Shown piece by piece: positions 45,821-56,889 of a stretch of 64,000 nucleotides of DNA (within the stretch, counting starts at the first letter, position 1; the number at the start of each line of letters is the position of its first letter). Below the pieces are notes generated by a model that worked only from the letters and a program-made list of their open reading frames with translations, did no database searches and had not been told where the DNA came from. The position numbers and the translations under genes were made by a program. Origin of the DNA: Theocolax elegans (lineage: Eukaryota; Arthropoda; Insecta; Hymenoptera; Cerocephalidae); assembly GCA_026168455.1 (NCBI GenBank), contig CM047426.1, positions 52,249,085-52,313,084 on the forward strand, written 5' to 3'.

Positions 45821-46215
45821 ATTTAACGTCGCTCTATTTATGCTGCCAGGGCTAATCAGCGACGGAGGTGAACGGTGTGTCTGTAGCAAAGCACATGTAG
45901 TTGAAACAGTGGTGCTTGTGTCCATCGGAAGATATCATCGGTCACTGTAATTAGTCTAATAATTACAGTTTCCTGTCCTCCCGATGGAACCACCGCGATC
46001 CTCTTTACATCTTCGCGTCCCTAACGTTCCCTATAGTTCAGATGCCCGTGCCTCTTATGCACTGAAAAATGCACGAAACGCACGTGCACCTGAACTGGCG
46101 TCACATTATAGTGACACGCCGAGCCACTGAGTCGCGGTGTTCGAAAAATGCACATGAAAAAAAATTTTCAGAGGTACACACGTCTGGGATCGAACCCACG
46201 ACCCTCGGTGTGAGA
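45788..46215 (-). mobile_element. tRNA-derived SINE, copy in duplication unit 1
   Basis: Minus strand. The head has CCGAGGGTCGTGGGTTCGAT with an exact B box near 46190. A long unique body follows, with AGTGGCTCGGCGTGTCAC (46109-46126), TGCACTTCATG-like sequence and GGAGGACAGGAAACTGTAA, and then a tail domain with TCAGCGAC/AGAGCGACGTT like the SINE at 39103. It ends in an uninterrupted run of about 29 T on the plus strand, its poly(A). The 62-residue open frame at 46069-46257 is SINE sequence and is not a gene. Confidence 0.75.
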
Positions 46216-46689
46216 AATTTCAATTTGAAAATATGTATTCATTTTTTGATGTGTTAATTAATTTATTAATGCCTGTAGCTATGTACAGACCTCATGGGAA
46301 TCATTACAAGTCATTTATACAAATTTTACCTCTTATCTTATACCTTGACCTTTAGAGGGCCGGTGTTCTGAAAATTTGGCAATCGCATTATTCTATAAAG
46401 GTGTATCTATTTATTGATTTATATAAAAAAATTGATTTTTTGTCGCCTTTAAGCTATTACAGGTCCTCTAAAGATTAAAGTATTTATAAAAGCCCTGGAT
46501 ACATATGATAAATATATGCAATATGCAGTGTGACATTCTTAAATAAGAACCCAAATCAACGTGTGGTGCAAGTATTATTTTATTTAAAAGCAATAAAATG
46601 AGATAAATAAATTTCTGTTTTATTAGTTTTGAAGAAGCTAATTTTATGTAATAAATATATTATAAAATTGTTTACTTATTTCTCCAACT

Positions 46690-46926
46690 ATGAAAATGGA
46701 TGAAGATTTTGACATAATAAATATATTTCTTGGCAATAATGAGGATTTGATAAATAATCATCACGGTTCAAATGTGAACTCCTTGAAACAAGTTAGAGAA
46801 GTTTCAACAAATTTAAACGACGAAAAATTTTTAAATCTCTTCCCAGACATTGATGCGTGGCGATTCCATTTTGATTTCAGTACTTTCAATTGTAGAAACT
46901 TTTTGAGGAGTTTATGTAACACATAA
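46690..46926 (+). CDS. 78-codon ORF of the inverted-repeat element, arm copy b
   Basis: Identical in protein to 45229-45465 but on the opposite strand, lying in the facing arm of the inverted repeat (STNLNDEKFLNLFPDIDAWR in the middle). Preceded by TTATTTCTCCAACT and AT-rich DNA, and followed directly by TAA within ACACATAAAAATAAAAATG, which includes an AATAAA. Identity between arms could reflect gene conversion or recent origin. Confidence 0.35.
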   Translation: MKMDEDFDIINIFLGNNEDLINNHHGSNVNSLKQVREVSTNLNDEKFLNLFPDIDAWRFHFDFSTFNCRNFLRSLCNT

Positions 46927-48277
46927 AAATAAAAATGTTTAATTGAAATACAAATTTATGTTATGGTAAAAAAATACTTGTCGATTATACCGCTTTGATT
47001 TCAATACTTTCTATTGAAAAAACTACTTATGGAAAAATATATATGGAAAAATATATAAAATGTCCAATTAAAATAACAATAGGTAGAAAATGATGAGTCT
47101 TTAATTTCTAGTTGTTTTTTATTACTGACCCTTTTGTTCCAAATTTTTTATTCGTCAAAAGGAACACACTTATGAAACTTTATAAGTGCATATAAGTTAT
47201 AAGTTACGTAATTACTTTTAAATAAAAAAAAGATATTTATTTAATAGATTGCAATTTAAAAAGTGTGATTGGAATAAAATACTTGCGAATATTGACACCT
47301 TCTTGGAAGGTGTTTTGATTTCAATACTTTCTATTGCTGAAATTTCTTTTATCGGATATTTACTTAGTTAATTCTTAATAAAAAAGAATTAAGCTATTGT
47401 GTAAGTAGAAAAAAGAAGGGAATAAGAATTAAAGATAACTTTTGTTCCAAATTTTTTTATCCGTCAAAAGGAACACACTTAAGAAACTTTATAAGTGCAT
47501 ATAAGTTATAAGTTACGTAATTAATTTTAAATAAAAAATTTTAAGCTATTGTATAAGTAGAAAAAATATGGGAATAAGAATTAAAGATATTTATTTAATA
47601 GATTGCAATTTAAAAAGTGTGATTGGAATAAAATACTTGCGAATATTGACACCTTCTTGGAAGGTGTTTTGATTTCAATACTTTCTATAACATAAATTTG
47701 TATTTCAATTAAACATTTTTATTTTTATGTGTTACATAAACTCCTCAAAAAGTTTCTACAATTGAAAGTACTGAAATCAAAATGGAATCGCCACGCATCA
47801 ATGTCTGGGAAGAGATTTAAAAATTTTCGTCGTTTAAATTTGTTGAAACTTCTCTAACTTGTTTCAAGGAGTTCACATTTGAACCGTGATGATTTTATCA
47901 AATCCTCATTATTGCCAAGAAATATATTATTATGTCAAAATCTTCATCCATTTTCATAGTTGGAGAAATAAGTAAACAATTTTATAATATATTTATTACA
48001 TAAAATTAGCTTCTTCAAAACTAATAAAACAGAAATTTATTTATCTCATTTTATTGCTTTTAAATAAAATAATACTTGCACCACCGTTGGTTAAGTCTAC
48101 TGATATATCTTGTGCTTTAAAACAATATGTATTTATGAACGCAAAATTTGATGTACAGTCAAGATAAAAAATAATTAGGGAATGCGAAATTTGATCGAGA
48201 ATATATTTAAAATGCAATAATATAAAAATAATGAAAAAATATTATTTGAGAGGTTATATTATAGCTGTCTTTTAATT

Positions 48278-48278
<1 letters not shown>

Positions 48279-48314
<36 letters not shown>

Positions 48315-48709
48315 ATTTAACGTCGCTCTATTTATGCTGCCAGGGCTAATCAGCGACGGAGGTGAACGGTGTGTCTGTAGCAAAGCACATGTAGTTGAAA
48401 CAGTGGTGCTTGTGTCCATCGGAAGATATCATCGGTCACTGTAATTAGTCTAATAATTACAGTTTCCTGTCCTCCCGATGGAACCACCGCGATCCTCTTT
48501 ACATCTTCGCGTCCCTAACGTTCCCTATAGTTCAGATGCCCGTGCCTCTTATGCACTGAAAAATGCACGAAACGCACGTGCACCTGAACTGGCGTCACAT
48601 TATAGTGACACGCCGAGCCACTGAGTCGCGGTGTTCGAAAAATGCACATGAAAAAAAATTTTCAGAGGTACACACGTCTGGGATCGAACCCACGACCCTC
48701 GGTGTGAGA
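48279..48709 (-). mobile_element. tRNA-derived SINE, copy in duplication unit 2
   Basis: Copy of 45788-46215, same orientation, with identical body and head including GGGATCGAACCCACGACC on the plus strand. It was carried along by the tandem duplication rather than inserted independently, because the flanks are duplicated too. Confidence 0.75.
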
Positions 48710-49183
48710 AATTTCAATTTGAAAATATGTATTCATTTTTTGATGTGTTAATTAATTTATTAATGCCTGTAGCTATGTACAGACCTCATGGGAATCATTA
48801 CAAGTCATTTATACAAATTTTACCTCTTATCTTATACCTTGACCTTTAGAGGGCCGGTGTTCTGAAAATTTGGCAATCGCATTATTCTATAAAGGTGTAT
48901 CTATTTATTGATTTATATAAAAAAATTGATTTTTTGTCGCCTTTAAGCTATTACAGGTCCTCTAAAGATTAAAGTATTTATAAAAGCCCTGGATACATAT
49001 GATAAATATATGCAATATGCAGTGTGACATTCTTAAATAAGAACCCAAATCAACGTGTGGTGCAAGTATTATTTTATTTAAAAGCAATAAAATGAGATAA
49101 ATAAATTTCTGTTTTATTAGTTTTGAAGAAGCTAATTTTATGTAATAAATATATTATAAAATTGTTTACTTATTTCTCCAACT

Positions 49184-49420
49184 ATGAAAATGGATGAAGA
49201 TTTTGACATAATAAATATATTTCTTGGCAATAATGAGGATTTGATAAATAATCATCACGGTTCAAATGTGAACTCCTTGAAACAAGTTAGAGAAGTTTCA
49301 ACAAATTTAAACGACGAAAAATTTTTAAATCTCTTCCCAGACATTGATGCGTGGCGATTCCATTTTGATTTCAGTACTTTCAATTGTAGAAACTTTTTGA
49401 GGAGTTTATGTAACACATAA
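49184..49420 (+). CDS. 78-codon ORF of the inverted-repeat element, arm copy c
   Basis: Same 78-residue sequence as 46690-46926, in the second duplication unit. No independent evidence of function; see the copy at 45229. Confidence 0.35.
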   Translation: MKMDEDFDIINIFLGNNEDLINNHHGSNVNSLKQVREVSTNLNDEKFLNLFPDIDAWRFHFDFSTFNCRNFLRSLCNT

Positions 49421-50305
49421 AAATAAAAATGTTTAATTGAAATACAAATTTATGTTATGGTAAAAAATACTTGTCGATTATACCGCTTTGATTTCAATAC
49501 TTTCTATTGAAAAAACTACTTATGGAAAAATATATATGGAAAAATATATAAAATGTCCAATTAAAATAACAATAGGTAGAAAATGATGAGTCTTTAATTT
49601 CTAGTTGTTTTTTATTACTGACCCTTTTGTTCCAAATTTTTTATTCGTCAAAAGGAACACACTTATGAAACTTTATAAGTGCATATGTTATAAGTTACGT
49701 AATTACTTTTAAATAAAAAAAGATATTTATTTAATAGATTGCAATTTAAAAAGTGTGATTGGAATAAAATACTTGCGAATATTGACACCTTCTTGGAAGG
49801 TGTTTTGATTTCAATACTTTCTATTGCTGAAATTTCTTTTATCGGATATTTACTTAGTTAATTCTTAATAAAAAAGAATTAAGCTATTGTGTAAGTAGAA
49901 AAAAGAAGGGAATAAGAATTAAAGATAACTTTTGTTCCAAATTTTTTTATCCGTCAAAAGGAACACACTTAAGAAACTTTATAAGTGCATATAAGTTATA
50001 AGTTACGTAATTAATTTTAAATAAAAAATTTTAAGCTATTGTATAAGTAGAAAAAATATGGGAATAAGAATTAAAGATATTTATTTAATAGATTGCAATT
50101 TAAAAAGTGTGATTGGAATAAAATACTTGCGAATATTGACACCTTCTTGGAAGGTGTTTTGATTTCAATACTTTCTATTGCAGAAATTTCTTTTATCGGA
50201 TATTTACTTAGTTAATTCTTAATAAAAAAAATTAAGCTATTGTGTAAGTAGAAAAAAGAAGGGAATAAGAATTATAGATAACTTTTGTTCCAAATTTTTT
50301 TTATA

Positions 50306-50491
50306 TATGTCTACTCGAAAAAGTTGAGACAGAGCTATAGGGGGAAACGAAAGAGTGAGTGAGACACGCGTGATCTAGTTATTTTTATATTATTATCTTA
50401 AACGGTCATCTTTTATCTTACACGGTCGTCAATCATCTCATTCGCCGCGAAACGTGCGCGTAGCAGAACCTGTCAGTGACAATTATTGGTT
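50306..50491 (+). promoter_or_regulatory. Possible promoter/5' UTR of the LST8-like gene
   Basis: Immediately downstream of the inverted-repeat element, composition becomes mixed (GAGACACGCGTGATC, GCCGCGAAACGTGCGCGTAG). CpG-containing sequence just before the ATG at 50492 is unlike the flanking AT-rich transposon DNA and could be a 5' UTR. No TATA or initiator motif is claimed. Confidence 0.3.
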
Positions 50492-51290
50492 ATGTTTAAT
50501 GTTGATAATTTAAAAGTTTGTCAAATTCTTGGTTTTGGACTACAGTTTTCACAGGTACAGTATAATAATTATTTAAATTTTTTATTTTTACTACATTTGT
50601 AAGTATCAAGATTTAAATAAAAATAGTAAAAAAAATTTAGGAAATGTTTATTAATTATTTGAATAAATTATTTTAGAGAAGTTAAAAATAATATAATTAT
50701 TTGTTAATAAAATTATTTATTTAACAATTTAGATTCTGGAGCCCAGTCATCAAACGTATCAAGGAAAAAGTGGAGTTATACATTTGTGGGATCTAAGGTC
50801 AGACCATAATGAGCAATTAATACCTGAAGCAGAAGCTTCTATTCAAGACATAGCAGTTGATGCAGTTGGGACTTATATGGCTGCTGTTAACAACAGAGGT
50901 CATTGTTTTATATGGACACTTACCGGTGGTATCGGTGAAGAACCTACAAATTTAAATCCTAGGCTTAAGTTAAATGCACATAGAGCATATGCACTTAGTT
51001 GTAAGTTTAGTCCTGATAGTACACTTCTTGTTACTACTTCAGCAGATAAGACTGCCAAAGTTTGGAAAACAACAAACTTTTCCGAGGTGCAAGTTCTACA
51101 GCATGAAGCTAAACGATGGGTTTGGGATGTAGCTTTCAGTGCTGATTCGCAATACATTTTTACTGCTTCGTCGGATGGTGTTGCAAGATTATGGAATATA
51201 GCCACAGGAACTGTGAAGAGAGAATATCAAGGACACCAAAAAGTAGTTTCTGCTCTTGCCTTCAGAGATGAAGTGCTTCTGACAAGTTAA
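50492..51290 (+). CDS. mLST8-like: LST8-like WD40 protein, C-terminal half, with candidate 5' exon
   Basis: Exon 2 (50733-51290) encodes about 185 residues matching the C-terminal half of mLST8, the WD40 beta-propeller subunit of TORC1 and TORC2 that binds the mTOR kinase domain. Diagnostic runs: [78 protein letters not shown] and [16 protein letters not shown]. The stop falls where mLST8 ends. About 145 N-terminal residues are missing. Upstream, ATG at 50492 opens 21 codons ([20 protein letters not shown]) ending CAG|GTACAG, in phase 0 with the ATTTAG acceptor at 50732. This would give a 206-residue product. The ten or so residues before SGVIHLW differ from the family. It is stop-free, so either recently truncated or still used. 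A 3' UTR AATAAA lies at about 51424. Confidence 0.75.
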
Positions 51291-51465
51291 AAACAAAATA
51301 GACTGTGCATTATTAGTTCATTGAAGAATGTTGATGAACATTTTTAGTATAATATATTTGTTAAGAAAGTGTAAAGACATTAAAAAATATCATTTATTAT
51401 TTTTAATAAGAAAAATTTTGTAAATAAATATCCTTATTTCCTTTCTTAGAAGTTAATCCCTGTTG

Positions 51466-52975
51466 AAAAGAACCACGTGGTAAACCACGCGGTTTTACCA
51501 TGTGGTTTTACCACGTGGTTTACCGCGTGGTTCGTCGTGGTTACCACGTGGTATGGGTGTAAATATGATTTTAGAATAATAGTGTAATGGATGCAAATTC
51601 GAACAACTTACAGGATTGCAATAAAAAATTAGATATTTAATACCGTATCATTCAAATAAGTAAGGTCAAAAAGTTTACAAGGTGTGGTTACAACCAGTAG
51701 TGATTTTACCAGGGTTGTAATTAAATTATATATTTTAATTAAATTATATAATTAGCAACAACAAAATATATAAAGCCATAAAGTTTCACGCGATATAACC
51801 GTATGGTGAAACCACGTGGTAAAAGCGCGTGGTAAAACCGCGTTGTAAAATTGTAAAAATTATTTTAGAATATTCTAAAAAAAGAATGTGGACTACTTAT
51901 AGGATTTTAATTAAATTACACTTTTATCCTTAACGTAAAAGATTTAACCAACCCAGATAAGGGTAAACCTTGTAGTAAAACCACGTGGTAAAACCACGTG
52001 ATATGAAACCACGTGGTCAGTTTAAAAATTGTTTTAGCAGGCAATTGTAAAAAATACGAATTTGGACTACTCATAGGATTGTAATTAAATTATATTTTTA
52101 TCCTTAATGTAAAAGATTAAACTATCCCAGACAAGGGCACACCGCGTAATAAAACCACGTGATAAAACCATGTGGTATAAAACCACGGGGTGAAACCGCG
52201 TGGTAAAGCACAGGTTGAAATCAAGTAGTGTAAAATACTTAGTATTTATAGATGAGAAAGGATTTAGCAATCAAATTACACTACATTAGTAAATTAATAC
52301 AATATTTATTTGCGAATTGCAATTAACATTATTAATCTTTCAATTATACATCTAATTTCTTTATAAAACTAATTTTGTACTTACTTTATCAAAAAATTGA
52401 CATAATATCCTCCGAAGTAATAATATTTTGCATCGTAATTTTGTAAGAGTTATTATACTATTAATTATTTATTATAATTAAAAAGTTCGTACCTGTAGAA
52501 TATTTTCCATTCAATTAATTCAATTTCATGTAAAACTACAGAGAAAAAAATATAAACAAAATTTTTCTAGAGTTCTACGGACCAAAAGTAAGTATATAGA
52601 TATACTATTATTGTTAATATATATTTTTAACAATTTGGTATTTCTTCCGAGAAGGAAATTTCAATAATTATGTAACAAAATCACATAGTTTTAAAGTCTA
52701 TTACCTCGTGGATTACCACAAGCTTCTATCACGTGGTTTTACTACGCGGTTTTACCATGTGGTTTTACCACACGATTATGTCGCGTGAAACTTTTTGGTC
52801 TTATATATTTTGTTATTGTTAATTATATAATTTAATTAAAATCTTACAATATTTAAATAAATAATTTAATTACAACCCAGGTAACATCACGTTGTAACCA
52901 CTACCTTAGTTTTACTACGTGGTTTACTATGCAGTTTTACCACGTATTATATTGTTTCTTTAACAAACAATTAAC
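51466..52975 (+). mobile_element. ACCACGTGG-family DNA element, copy 2 (uninterrupted reference)
   Basis: Starts CCTGTTGAAAAGAACCACGT and contains at least a dozen ACCACGTGG or ACCACGCGG motifs, mostly in two groups (51480-51555, 51800-52210). Between 52380 and 52960 it matches 16990-19345 without the 1.8-kb insertion. It begins about 35 bp past the AATAAA of the LST8-like gene and stops where the Penelope-like 3' region begins. No transposase. Confidence 0.7.
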
Positions 52976-53175
52976 AGAATCACAAGTTCAAACTTTACCA
53001 CTTACATAAATATATACAATAAATGTGTTTACGGCATGACAATTTCAAACGTCAAACTGACAGTCACGAGGTAAACAAAAGTCTATATATAGAGTCTGTA
53101 TCAAGTCTCAAATGTTAAAATTTCCTTAGAATTTTGTTATATATACGGTTTAAAAATTCAACGTCTTCTTTTTGG

Positions 53176-53304
53176 TTATTCAGAAATTAGACGTTTTTTG
53201 TAATTCGGTTCTTTGTCAAGGATTACAACATTATTCCAGTCAAAATTATGGTTAAATTGATTACAAGGCGCTGTAACAACAGATTCACTATTTCGATTAC
53301 TTTT
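53176..53304 (-). pseudogene. Penelope-like element, 3' end of ORF
   Basis: Minus strand, reads NRNSESVVTAPCNQFNHNFD, then NNVVILDKEPNYKKRLISE and stop. H.FDW.N..ILD.E..Y.KRLISE is the conserved end of the GIY-YIG endonuclease domain of Penelope-like elements. It continues the frame broken at 56890 by the 3.58-kb insertion. Confidence 0.8.
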
Positions 53305-53864
53305 ATCCCACACAGCACAGAATATTACGTCAATATTACGGAAATATTTCATATTAAGATTCGGAATATTACAATAATATTAGAATGAAAGATTACTGAA
53401 ATATTGTTATGTCCGCGAATTTCTTACTTTGTAATATTCCATGAAATATTACATTAATATTATTATAATATTTCAGTATAATATTTTAAGAAATATTTAT
53501 GTAAAACTGATGAAATGTTTTAAACACACACTTGCATAGGTTCACTGAAATATTACCTTAATGTTTCTAGAATATTTTAATGAAATTTTTAAGAAATATT
53601 TCTGAAATATTGATGAAATATTTAAAATACTTACTTCAATAGGTGTAGTGAAATAGCACAGTAATATTTTTGAAAAATATAACAGAAATATTACATGAAA
53701 TATTTACAAAATATTGTTAAAATATTTCAATTAATTGAATTTTTTAACTTAATTATTTGCAATCCCAAGAGCCGTGCTATTGATTTATATTTATTAAGTA
53801 TTAATACACATTATTTTTTTTCACATATTTATCGCAGAAAAAATTTGTACATATTTCCTAATCT

Positions 53865-54378
53865 GGATTCGAACCCCGTATGCACGCATCAAATACAAAC
53901 GCTTTATCAACCGACACGGTGGCGGAGTGGCGGAGACGCACCTCGGCCGGTCACGGAAGTTAAGCAGCACTGAGTGCGGTTCGCACTTGGATGGGTTTGG
54001 CTTTCGTGGCGGGTTAGGTGTTTTTTTCACACTTCACAACGTGAGCGGGAGGTGTGAAACATTCGGTTTCGGTGTCAAGGCCTACGCAATGTGACTTTGA
54101 CACCCAAAAAGAATGTTTCGAATACACCGGCCATCTCGGATGAGGTTTTCCCTGCTTCACAGGTTTCCCTCATCCACGGGCATAACCCCGGGCGAATGCG
54201 AGATGGTGGGGTTTTTAAGGGAGGGATAAAGCACCCACACATAGGTGGTAGGTGAACACCGTTAAAGTCCCCCAGGGGATAAACGGTAGGAAGTGCCAGG
54301 AAAAAGAGAGCACAAAATCAAGAATAAAAAAAAAAAAAATACAAACGCTTTATCCACTACGCTATTCGCAACGCTTAT
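53865..54378 (-). other. tRNA-like sequence interrupted by the 5S-SINE
   Basis: With the SINE removed, the minus strand reads a D-arm/A-box-like AGCGTAGTGGATAAAGCG, a middle segment, and GGGGTTCGAATCC with a perfect B box (53869-53881 on the plus strand). The SINE target duplication lies in what would be the D-arm to anticodon region. It may be a tRNA pseudogene or the head of a tRNA-SINE; the stems are too poor for a functional tRNA. Confidence 0.5.
53909..54336 (+). mobile_element. 5S rRNA-derived SINE (SINE3-type)
   Basis: The head contains CGGTCACGGAAGTTAAGCAG, then CACTTGGATGGGT, the internal promoter and conserved core of 5S rRNA. A unique body follows, with TTTGACACCCAAAAAGAATG and a tail domain (GTCCCCCAGGGGATAAACGG), then poly(A). 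Exact 18-bp target duplications flank it: AAATACAAACGCTTTATC at 53891-53908 and 54337-54354. It is near intact, so insertion is recent relative to its surroundings. Confidence 0.92.
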
Positions 54379-54898
54379 CGATTACGTTTAAAACTTGCAC
54401 ATGATGATCTGCTATTTGATTTGCTATCTAATCTGTTTTTAATAGTTATACAATTTTAATGAAATTGACAAGATTTTACTATGATTTGGAAAAAAAATCT
54501 TGTTAATTAAAAATCTTACTTCTTTGTTATCATAAAAATATCGTTAAAATATTTTATTGTTATATTTCTATAATAATTTCTCTACGATAGAAAGCAAAAT
54601 CTTTCTGCATTGTTGATATATAAGTTTTCTTAAACCTTGTACAAAATAAAAATAAGATATAAGACGACGATTTTTCGATTTTGGCGATTAAAGCAAAAGA
54701 TGTGAAATAATTGTGAATCTAATGTGAAATATTTCCATAATATTTCACACAATATTACAGTGGAACATTACGGTAATATTATGAAATATTTCACTAGTCC
54801 TATTGAAGTAGGTATTTGAATTCTTTTATCAGTATTTCTCGAAATATTACATTGCAACAATCGATTTCGATGAATAAACCAAGATGTTAATTAATGGC

Positions 54899-54985
54899 GA
54901 CGTTTCGATGACTTTTGCCATCCTTCTCTGATTATTCTACTCGTCAATGGTTAGTATAGCCTGAGGAGGATGGCAAAAAATTCGA
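54899..54985. ncRNA. Inverted pair of degenerate hammerhead-like motifs
   Basis: On the minus strand (54930 down to 54899): CAGAGAAG, then the 6-bp stem GATGGC/GTCATC with an AAAA loop, then GAAACGTC, the layout of hammerhead stem II with the GAAAC side of the core. On the plus strand, CCTGAGGAGGATGGCAAAA (54960-54978) is the same sequence inverted, with CTGAGGA close to the CTGATGA consensus, but its second half has decayed. Head-to-head copies fit the terminal repeats of Penelope-like elements. Not expected to be catalytic as written. Confidence 0.4.
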
Positions 54986-55562
54986 GCTTACATTTAAACC
55001 AAATAGAAGAATATTACAGAACGATTTTTTTCTAAATAAAGGACTGCAAACTGTATATGCACTATCCTTTTCAATTCTGATATTATATTATTAATTAGAA
55101 AAAAATTTTACATTTCAAAAATTTGTATATTTATACATTTAGAAATTGGATTAATTATTCTTAAAAATTGTATTTAATTCTTCATTTAATGTGATTCTTT
55201 ATTCTTGTTTAGAAATAATTATTTACTATAAGATAATAAGTACCTTTTCGCGGGACAAAATAACATAATTCGTAGTTAGATACATTTTTTTTAAGTGTAA
55301 AGAGCAAACTGCAGAAAAAGATTTCGTTTGAAACACTATTTCGGAAATAGTATTACTTAATTGTGCACAATATATTTTTATTTAAAATAATTATGTTCAA
55401 AAATAGAGCACGGGTATCTAAATTCGGACAATCGTATCCAAGCGTAGCTCCTTTCGCGGGAGAAAAAAATCTACGAATATATGGTTAAAAAATTACTAAG
55501 TCCAAATTTTATAAATTCAACAGATCTTTATAGCCTGGTAATAATTCTTAATAACAAAATAG

Positions 55563-55633
55563 CAAAATAGCTCATAGTGGTAAAGAGTCAGCGTTCGAAT
55601 CTTAAGATTGAAGGTTCGAGTCCCACAGACAGC
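55563..55633 (+). other. tRNA-like sequence
   Basis: TAGCTCATAGTGGTAAAGAG resembles an A box, and GGTTCGAGTCC is a B box 35 bp later; the intervening part has the palindrome AATCTTAAGATT. The acceptor ends pair weakly (GCAAAAT with ACAGCAA-like), and T-rich DNA follows as a possible Pol III terminator. Probably a tRNA pseudogene or SINE head. Confidence 0.45.
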
Positions 55634-56889
55634 AAATATTTTTTTTAAATTTTTTCTTTTAATTTATAAGCTATGGCCAATATATTGGCAACAGTTTAAA
55701 AATTGTAAGATAGTATAACTATTGGCAATATGTTTGCAATAATTGTTGCCTATCACTTTGCAATACAGTGGCAATAGTTTATATTTTTACGTACGTACAA
55801 TATATCTTAATAAGTTAAGTAGATTCTGCTTAAAAATAAAATGTTTTAAGTCTGTTATTATATACATGCTATCAGATTAAATTTAATATGTTAACTTTTA
55901 ATATCCATCATATTCGCATATATTAACATTACATATTTTATTAGTTACATTATTGTTACACTATTATTACCTTTGTAACAGTATTGGTATTCTTTCACAA
56001 GAGAAGTACTTGACCTTAGGAAACGGATATATCTTATCTTAACCTTGGCATATCTTCTGGAATATAATAATATGAAGAAAGCCAAGTTATTACTTGCCAC
56101 TTTTACGAAAGTGATTCGACATTTGACAATAATATTTCCAATGAAAGTTACTTTCACTTTAATTGCTATTATGACTCAAAAACGAATATTGATAGGAAAT
56201 CAATCCAAAAACTGAAAGGTAGTTGAATTCAAGTAGATATGGTTAAAAAAAAGAAGCTTAAATTGTTCAATTTAGAGCAAAGTTAAGAAAATAATAAATT
56301 GAAGCATTTTATAATATTATTGCAATATGTTTAGCATTATTTTAGGTTATATTTTTTTGTAAGATTTCATATTGTGTGGAGTGCAATGCCGGATGTCAAA
56401 TACGTTTCGTTTCGAAATTCTACTACACAAGAAAAAATTATATAATCGAGTCTCCAGGAATATTCCTCAAACATTGTTGAAATATTTCACGTAATATTAC
56501 ACTGTAATGTTTCGACAATGTTACTTGAAATATTGTGATGAAAGTCTGTGCAATATTTTAGTAATATTCTAAATGATTATGTTTGTTTTAACATGTATTG
56601 ATATTATAACAATATTTCATAAAATATTGCATACAATATTTATGGAATATTACACAAAATATTATATGAAATATTTCAGTAATATTGTTGTAATATGTTG
56701 TGAAATGTTCCACTTTCTATTAGTGTAAATATTACACCAAATATTTCAATAATATTTAAAAAATATTACTATGAATTATTTCAGAAGAATATTTTGTAAT
56801 ATTTTTGATACATTTTCTAAACATTTCCGCAATATTTTTTTATAATATTTCATGTAATATTTTTTTGTAATATTGCATGCTGTGTGGGA

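Larger units (their letters stand above)
47688..50180 (+). repeat. Second unit of the 2.5-kb tandem duplication
   Basis: The offset to unit 1 (45192-47687) is 2494 bp over the SINE and ORF. Differences seen are a few single-base indels, a different poly-T length (about 31 against 34) and a missing ATAA in the GCATATAAGTTATAAG region (49680). Such near-identity implies a very recent event or an assembly artefact. Confidence 0.85.
44339..50305. mobile_element. Composite inverted-repeat element with 2.5-kb tandem duplication
   Basis: 44339-45640 is mirrored by 46560-47687. Arms contain tandem ~350-bp subunits (AAATTTGGAACAAAAGTTAT at about 44347 and 44702; CACCTTCCAAGAAGGTGTC hairpins). The block 45192-47687 is then repeated almost exactly as 47688-50180, including the SINE and 78-codon frame, and a last arm piece runs to about 50305. 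Junctions fall at CTTTCTAT/AACATAAA. It looks like a fold-back-type element that was duplicated in tandem very recently, or an assembly duplication. Confidence 0.75.
53307..56888. mobile_element. 3.58-kb DNA element with CCCACACAGC termini, AATATT-rich subtermini
   Basis: CCCACACAGC at 53307 is mirrored by GCTGTGTGGG ending at 56888, with AT outside on each side. The first 400 and last 450 bp are packed with AATATT and GAAATATTAC motifs in both orientations, a typical non-autonomous design of transposase-binding-like subterminal repeats. It interrupts a Penelope-like ORF. Inside are a 5S-SINE, tRNA-like sequences and hammerhead-like motifs. No transposase frame. The 60-residue frame near its right end is subterminal repeat sequence. 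Confidence 0.8.

Noticed and set aside
46069..48751. 62-residue ORFs at 46069 and 48563
   Set aside because: They lie within the tRNA-derived SINE and run into its flank.
53909..54030. Genuine 5S rRNA gene
   Set aside because: Only the core resembles 5S; the 3' half diverges, and poly(A) and 18-bp target duplications show it is a SINE.
55563..55633. Functional tRNA gene
   Set aside because: A- and B-box-like words are present but acceptor and anticodon stems do not pair well, and position 33 and loop size are ambiguous.
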